Shown here piece after piece: positions 6,653 to 10,100 of a DNA stretch of 10,100 nt. Numbering within the stretch: position 1 is the first letter of the stretch; each line of letters starts with the position of its first letter. A model generated the notes under the pieces. That model had not been told where the DNA came from. It was given only the letters and a program-made list of their open reading frames with translations, and ran no database searches. The position numbers and the translations under genes are program-made. This DNA is from JAAFHN01 sp031421855 (GTDB lineage: Bacteria > Pseudomonadota > Gammaproteobacteria > Burkholderiales > Burkholderiaceae_C): the NCBI GenBank assembly GCA_031421855.1, contig JANOPN010000159.1, positions 1-10,100 of the forward strand. The letters are read 5' to 3'.

Positions 6653-8180
6653 CACGGCGCGAAGCGTTGGGGGACGATCCGGGGCGCGGAGCGTTGGGGG
6701 ACGATCCAGGGCGCGGAGCGTTGGGGTTGAAGGCTGAGCGAGATGCATTGGTTCGTGGGGCATGGCGAGGCGCGTTGGGATTTGCCGGTCTCGCGGCTGG
6801 CTGCGCGCTGCGAGCGGGCGAGCCGGTGCGAAGACCGTTGTTCGCCACATTTTGCGCCTTGCGGTCGTTGCGCGCGTGCTTTTCGCCAGCTTCTTTGTCT
6901 TTTCGCTCGTTCACGCGCTGCATCATTTCGCGGCGGGCGGTTTTGCCTGCTGCAGCCATGACTTCGCGGCTTGGAGGCTTGCCAATGCCGCCCCAAATGA
7001 CTTGCCGACCCATGGCCATGGGTTCGCCGATTTCGTTGGGTGCGTCAAACCCGGGCATCACCTCGACCCGCAGGTTTTGCTTGGTGAAGCGTTCAATATC
7101 GCGCATCCATCCGGCCTCGTCCGCACTCACAAAACTCACGGCAACGCCGTCTTTGCCTGCGCGTCCGGTGCGGCCAATTCGATGAACATAGTCTTCCGAC
7201 ACGTTCGGGATGTCGTAGTTGACAACATGGGGCAAGTCTTCGATGTCGATGCCCCGAGCTGCGATGTCGGTTGCGACCAAAACGCGCAATTTGCCCGACT
7301 TGAACTCGCTGAGTGCTTGGGTGCGCGCTGCCTGGCTTTTGTTGCCGTGCAGGGCCATTGCGCTGATGCCTTGGCGATCCAGCTCCAGCGCCACTTCGTT
7401 GGCGGTGTGTTTGGTGCGAGTGAAGGCCAAAACCTGAGACCAGTCATTGTGGCGAACGACATGCATCAGCAAATCGGTCTTTTTGTGGCGACCGACCGGG
7501 TGCACGTACTGGCTGATGCGTTGCACCGTGGTATTGCGAGGCGTGACTTGAATGTGCTGGGGGTTTTTCAGCAGTGTGTTGGCTAAGTCGCGAATTTCGT
7601 CGCTGAATGTGGCCGAGAACAGCAAAGACTGTTTTTCTTTGGGCAACAGTGCCAAAACCTTGCGAACGTCGTGGATAAAACCCATGTCGAGCATGCGATC
7701 GGCTTCGTCGAGCACAAAGGTTTTGACGGTGCTGAGGTCGACAAAGCCTTGCTCAATCAAGTCAAGCAAGCGTCCGGGCGTGGCCACAACGATGTCCACG
7801 CCTCGGCGCAGCGCATCAACCTGTGGTTTCATGCCCACACCGCCGAAAATCACGGTTGAGCGCAGTTGCAGGTGTTTGCCGTACAGGCGAACACTTTCTT
7901 CGACCTGTGCGGCCAATTCGCGGGTGGGGGTCAGCACCAGTGCGCGCGTGCCCAAACCGCCCAAACGGCTCTTGGCGCCGGGCATCGTGGCCAAGCGGTG
8001 CAGCAGGGGTAGGGTGAACGCAGCGGTCTTGCCGGTGCCGGTCTGAGCACCGGCGAGCACGTCAGCGCCCGACAAAATCAGGGGAATGGCTTGTTGTTGA
8101 ACAGGCGTTGGGGTTTCGTAGCCTTGCTCACGCACGGCAGTTAACAGGGCTGGCAGGAGCCCCAGGGTATCGAAGGACAT
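6594..8180 (-). CDS. rhlE: DEAD-box ATP-dependent RNA helicase RhlE
   Basis: This 528-residue protein unwinds short RNA duplexes using ATP, with roles in ribosome assembly and RNA decay in relatives. All core motifs are present: Q motif GYETPTPVQQQAIP (20-33), motif I AQTGTGKT (45-52), PTRELA (85-90), TPGR (134-137), DEAD (158-161), SAT (189-191), the motif IV region LAFTRTK (251-257), ATDIAARGID (303-312) and HRIGRTGR (333-340). The opening MSFDTLGLLPALL and VLDEADRMLDMGF favour RhlE over DbpA, SrmB or DeaD. Residues from about 405 form a basic, probably disordered tail rich in Arg, Ala, Asn and Pro, which likely adds RNA affinity. It ends with PNAPRPGSS repeats (486-494, 495-503) encoded by the 27-bp tandem repeat. 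No Shine-Dalgarno precedes the ATG; instead the minus strand reads ACCTCC there. It is the first gene of a three-gene minus-strand unit. Confidence 0.93.
   Translation of the reverse strand: MSFDTLGLLPALLTAVREQGYETPTPVQQQAIPLILSGADVLAGAQTGTGKTAAFTLPLLHRLATMPGAKSRLGGLGTRALVLTPTRELAAQVEESVRLYGKHLQLRSTVIFGGVGMKPQVDALRRGVDIVVATPGRLLDLIEQGFVDLSTVKTFVLDEADRMLDMGFIHDVRKVLALLPKEKQSLLFSATFSDEIRDLANTLLKNPQHIQVTPRNTTVQRISQYVHPVGRHKKTDLLMHVVRHNDWSQVLAFTRTKHTANEVALELDRQGISAMALHGNKSQAARTQALSEFKSGKLRVLVATDIAARGIDIEDLPHVVNYDIPNVSEDYVHRIGRTGRAGKDGVAVSFVSADEAGWMRDIERFTKQNLRVEVMPGFDAPNEIGEPMAMGRQVIWGGIGKPPSREVMAAAGKTARREMMQRVNERKDKEAGEKHARNDRKAQNVANNGLRTGSPARSAQPAARPANPNAPRHAPRTNASRSAFNPNAPRPGSSPNAPRPGSSPNASRRDGGRRDGFGGPGTRQATPR
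6661..6726. repeat. 27-bp tandem repeat (2.4 copies) in the rhlE/SDR overlap
   Basis: Units span 6661-6687 and 6688-6714, with a 12-bp partial copy to 6726. They begin G(A/G)AGCGTTGG and differ at two positions only. Because 27 is a multiple of three, copy changes keep both frames: minus-strand RhlE reads PNAPRPGSS per unit, and the extended SDR frame reads TLRAxDRPP. Confidence 0.9.
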
Positions 8181-8196
8181 AAAATTGGAGGTTATG

Positions 8197-8228
8197 GTCT
8201 GAGGCTCGCCGCAAAAGGGGGCTCAGAC
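8197..8228 (-). promoter_or_regulatory. Inverted repeat in the presumed rhlE leader
   Basis: GTCTGAG (8197-8203) and CTCAGAC (8222-8228) are perfect 7-bp inverted arms with an 18-nt C-rich/GC-rich spacer. In the rhlE transcript this hairpin would end about 16 nt before the start codon and could affect ribosome access. The role is inferred. Confidence 0.45.
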
Positions 8229-8238
8229 TAAAGAATCA

Positions 8239-8263
8239 ACTCAATCGGTGAAAACCGATGAGT
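8239..8263 (-). promoter_or_regulatory. Bulged hairpin in the presumed rhlE leader
   Basis: On the plus strand ATCGGT (8244-8249) and ACCGAT (8254-8259) pair around GAAA. The outer arms ACTC (8239-8242) and GAGT (8260-8263) extend the stem to 10 bp with one bulged A. In the rhlE transcript the loop is UUUC. No T-run follows in either direction, so it is not a terminator. Confidence 0.5.
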
Positions 8264-8287
8264 GAACAAGACGTTGCGGCTGATGTA

Positions 8288-8296
8288 ATTATCTCA
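8288..8296 (-). promoter_or_regulatory. Candidate extended -10 promoter of rhlE
   Basis: The minus strand reads TGAGATAAT, an extended -10 (TGn plus GATAAT, five of six consensus bases). No good -35 lies 17 nt upstream. Transcription would start near 8281 and give a leader of about 100 nt with both hairpins. A 7-bp inverted repeat, ACGTTGC (8271-8277) with GCAACGT (8307-8313), flanks the box. Confidence 0.35.
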
Positions 8297-8359
8297 CGCT
8301 GACGCAGCAACGTTTTAGAGTGCCCCTTCACTTCAAGCATTTACGCAGAAACGACAACG

Positions 8360-10021
8360 ATGGCGCAATACGTCTACACCATGAACCGAGTCGGCAAAAT
8401 CGTGCCGCCTAAACGCCACATTCTCAAAGACATCTCTTTGTCGTTCTTTCCCGGGGCCAAGATTGGCGTCTTGGGTGTGAACGGTTCGGGCAAGTCGACA
8501 TTGCTCAAAATCATGGCCGGTGTTGATAAGGACATTGAGGGCGAAGCAGTGCCCATGCCCAATATCAAAATCGGCTACCTACCGCAAGAGCCGCAACTCA
8601 ACCCAGAACACACCGTGCGCGAGGCGGTTGAGACCGCGATGAGTGCAGTCAACTCTGCCAAAGAGCGTCTTGAAGCCGTTTACACCGCATATGGCGACGA
8701 AGATGCAGACTTCGACAAACTGGCCGCCGAGCAAGCTGAGCTTGAGGCCATCATCGCAATGGCCGGTGACGACACCGGCCATGCACTCGAGATTGCGGCA
8801 GACGCCTTGCGTTTGCCCGAGTGGGATCAAAAAATCGGCGTACTGTCGGGTGGTGAAAAGCGTCGCGTGGCGTTGTGCCAATTGTTGCTGTCCAAGCCCG
8901 ACATGCTCTTGCTCGACGAGCCAACCAACCACTTGGATGCCGAGTCGGTGGATTGGCTTGAGCAGTTTTTGCAGCGGTTCCCCGGCACTGTGGTCGCGAT
9001 CACCCATGACCGCTACTTTTTGGACAACGCGGCTGAGTGGATTTTGGAGCTGGACCGTGGCTCGGGCATCCCTTGGAAGGGCAACTACAGCACTTGGTTG
9101 ACGCAAAAGACCGAGCGATTGCAACAAGAGCAGCGCGGTGAAGATGCGCGCGCCAAAGCCCTGAAGAAAGAGCTGGAGTGGGTTCGCCAAAACCCCAAGG
9201 GCCGTCAAGCCAAGAGCAAGGCGCGTATTGCGCGCTTTGAGGAGCTGGCCAGCCACGAGTACCAAAAACGCAACGAAACCCAAGAGATTTTCATCCCAGT
9301 GGCCGAGCGCTTGGGCACCAATGTTATTGAGTTTAAGGGCGTGTCCAAGTCATTTGGCGATCGCATGTTGATCGATGACTTGAGCTTCAAAATACCGGCC
9401 GGTGCCATCGTCGGCATCATTGGCCCCAACGGCGCGGGCAAATCAACCTTGTTCAAGATGATCTCGGGTACTGAAACCCCCGATACCGGCACTGTGGAGA
9501 TTGGTTCAACCGTTCAAATGGCGGTGGTTGACCAGTCGCGCGACAGCTTAACGAGCGAAAAGACCGTGTGGGAAGAAATCTCTGGCGGCTTGGATAACTT
9601 GCAAATCGGCAAGTTTGTGGTGCCCAGTCGCGCGTACTGCGGTCGATTTAACTTCAACGGCGGCGATCAGCAAAAGCGCGTGGGCAATTTGTCGGGTGGT
9701 GAGCGCGGGCGCCTGCATTTGGCCAAAACACTCAGCACCGGCGGTAATGTGCTGCTGCTTGACGAGCCATCGAACGACTTGGACGTGGAGACGCTGCGCG
9801 CGCTTGAGGACGCGATGCTGGAGTTCGCCGGCTCGGCGCTCGTCATCAGCCACGATCGCTGGTTCTTGGACCGCATCGCAACCCATATTTTGGCTTGCGA
9901 GGGCGACAGCCAGTGGGTGTTTTTTGATGGCAACTACCAAGAATACGAAGCGGACAAAAAACGCCGTTTGGGTGAAGAGGGTGCGCGTCCCAAGCGGGTG
10001 CGCTACAAAGCGCTGAAATGA
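8360..10021 (+). CDS. ettA: Energy-dependent translational throttle protein EttA (ABC-F ATPase)
   Basis: This 553-residue protein is nearly the length of E. coli EttA (555). EttA binds the ribosomal E site and gates the first peptide-bond steps according to the ATP/ADP ratio. Two tandem ABC domains are complete. The first has Walker A GVNGSGKST (39-47), signature LSGGE (162-166) and Walker B LLLDEPTNHLD with catalytic E187. The second has GPNGAGKST (355-363), LSGGE (444-448) and LLLDEPSNDLD with E469. The insert at about 95-140 fits the EttA arm, and the charged stretch at about 245-310 (ending KARIARFEEL) is the inter-domain linker. No membrane segments are present, as expected for ABC-F. 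The opening MAQYVYTMNRVGKIVPPKRHIL and the C-terminal GNYQEYEADKKRRLG are strongly EttA-like and separate it from Uup, YbiT and YheS. The ATG at 8360 lacks a clear Shine-Dalgarno. It is divergent from rhlE. Confidence 0.95.
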   Translation: MAQYVYTMNRVGKIVPPKRHILKDISLSFFPGAKIGVLGVNGSGKSTLLKIMAGVDKDIEGEAVPMPNIKIGYLPQEPQLNPEHTVREAVETAMSAVNSAKERLEAVYTAYGDEDADFDKLAAEQAELEAIIAMAGDDTGHALEIAADALRLPEWDQKIGVLSGGEKRRVALCQLLLSKPDMLLLDEPTNHLDAESVDWLEQFLQRFPGTVVAITHDRYFLDNAAEWILELDRGSGIPWKGNYSTWLTQKTERLQQEQRGEDARAKALKKELEWVRQNPKGRQAKSKARIARFEELASHEYQKRNETQEIFIPVAERLGTNVIEFKGVSKSFGDRMLIDDLSFKIPAGAIVGIIGPNGAGKSTLFKMISGTETPDTGTVEIGSTVQMAVVDQSRDSLTSEKTVWEEISGGLDNLQIGKFVVPSRAYCGRFNFNGGDQQKRVGNLSGGERGRLHLAKTLSTGGNVLLLDEPSNDLDVETLRALEDAMLEFAGSALVISHDRWFLDRIATHILACEGDSQWVFFDGNYQEYEADKKRRLGEEGARPKRVRYKALK

Positions 10022-10057
10022 GCCCGGTTCATGCTGAATTGATGCACACTTGAAGCC

Positions 10058-10100
10058 ATGAATTCCAAAGCTTCACGTCAGGTTGGCATGTCTCGCGATG
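10058..10100 (+). CDS. Possible start of a further gene, cut by the window end
   Basis: An ATG 36 nt after the ettA stop opens a frame (MNSKASRQVGMSRD) that runs off the window. Only TGAAG precedes it at short distance as a weak ribosome binding site. Fourteen codons are too few to identify a product, and a chance frame is possible. Confidence 0.25.
   Translation, partial: MNSKASRQVGMSRD

Noticed and set aside
6762..7586. Plus-strand frame of about 274 codons
   Set aside because: It is antisense to rhlE, which carries every helicase motif; the predicted product is His/Cys/Ala-rich without a fold signature.
8187..8202. GGAGG followed by ATG on the plus strand upstream of ettA
   Set aside because: The frame is ATG GTC TGA, only two codons. 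The GGAGG is more notable as the complement of the ACCTCC before rhlE.
8579..9283. Minus-strand frame of about 234 codons
   Set aside because: It is antisense to the conserved ettA coding region and has no recognisable domain.

Overview
The window looks like a chromosomal segment of a moderately GC-rich betaproteobacterium, most likely order Burkholderiales (Comamonadaceae-like). This rests on the RhlE-type DEAD-box helicase with a basic low-complexity tail, the EttA protein, and the style of the large lipoprotein. The genus cannot be set from this sequence alone.

Layout, left to right. (1) 82-794, minus strand: a compact type II toxin-antitoxin operon, with a Phd/YefM-type antitoxin followed 5 nt later by a PIN-family toxin. 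It has a strong ribosome binding site and a 32-bp imperfect palindrome over its probable -10 box, the expected arrangement for autorepression. (2) 842-1252: about 400 bp without a convincing gene, holding a possible degenerate dispersed repeat. (3) 1253-4714, plus strand: a 1153-residue putative lipoprotein of unknown function with a lipobox, a Pro/Gly-rich linker, a CnaB/carboxypeptidase-regulatory-like domain, and six cysteines in three close pairs. (4) 4715-5006: convergent intergenic DNA with hairpins and a minus-strand intrinsic terminator. (5) 5007-8180, minus strand: a three-gene unit transcribed in the order rhlE, an atypical SDR (TIP30/HTATIP2-like), and an endonuclease/exonuclease/phosphatase-family hydrolase. 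The SDR and hydrolase overlap by ATGA. The rhlE 3' end and the SDR 5' end overlap, and a 27-bp tandem repeat lies around that junction, coding for 9-residue repeats in two frames. (6) 8181-8359: a divergent intergenic region with hairpins in the presumed rhlE leader. (7) 8360-10021, plus strand: ettA, an ABC-F ribosome-binding ATPase. The last 43 bases may open another gene.

Functionally, the right half pairs two RNA/translation genes, rhlE and ettA, divergently. The left half is accessory in character (TA module, cell-surface lipoprotein). I see no phage, IS element, CRISPR array, tRNA or rRNA, and no clear new multi-gene system. The most unusual signals are the dual-frame minisatellite at the rhlE/SDR junction, the odd signal-peptide region of the lipoprotein, and the rhlE leader.
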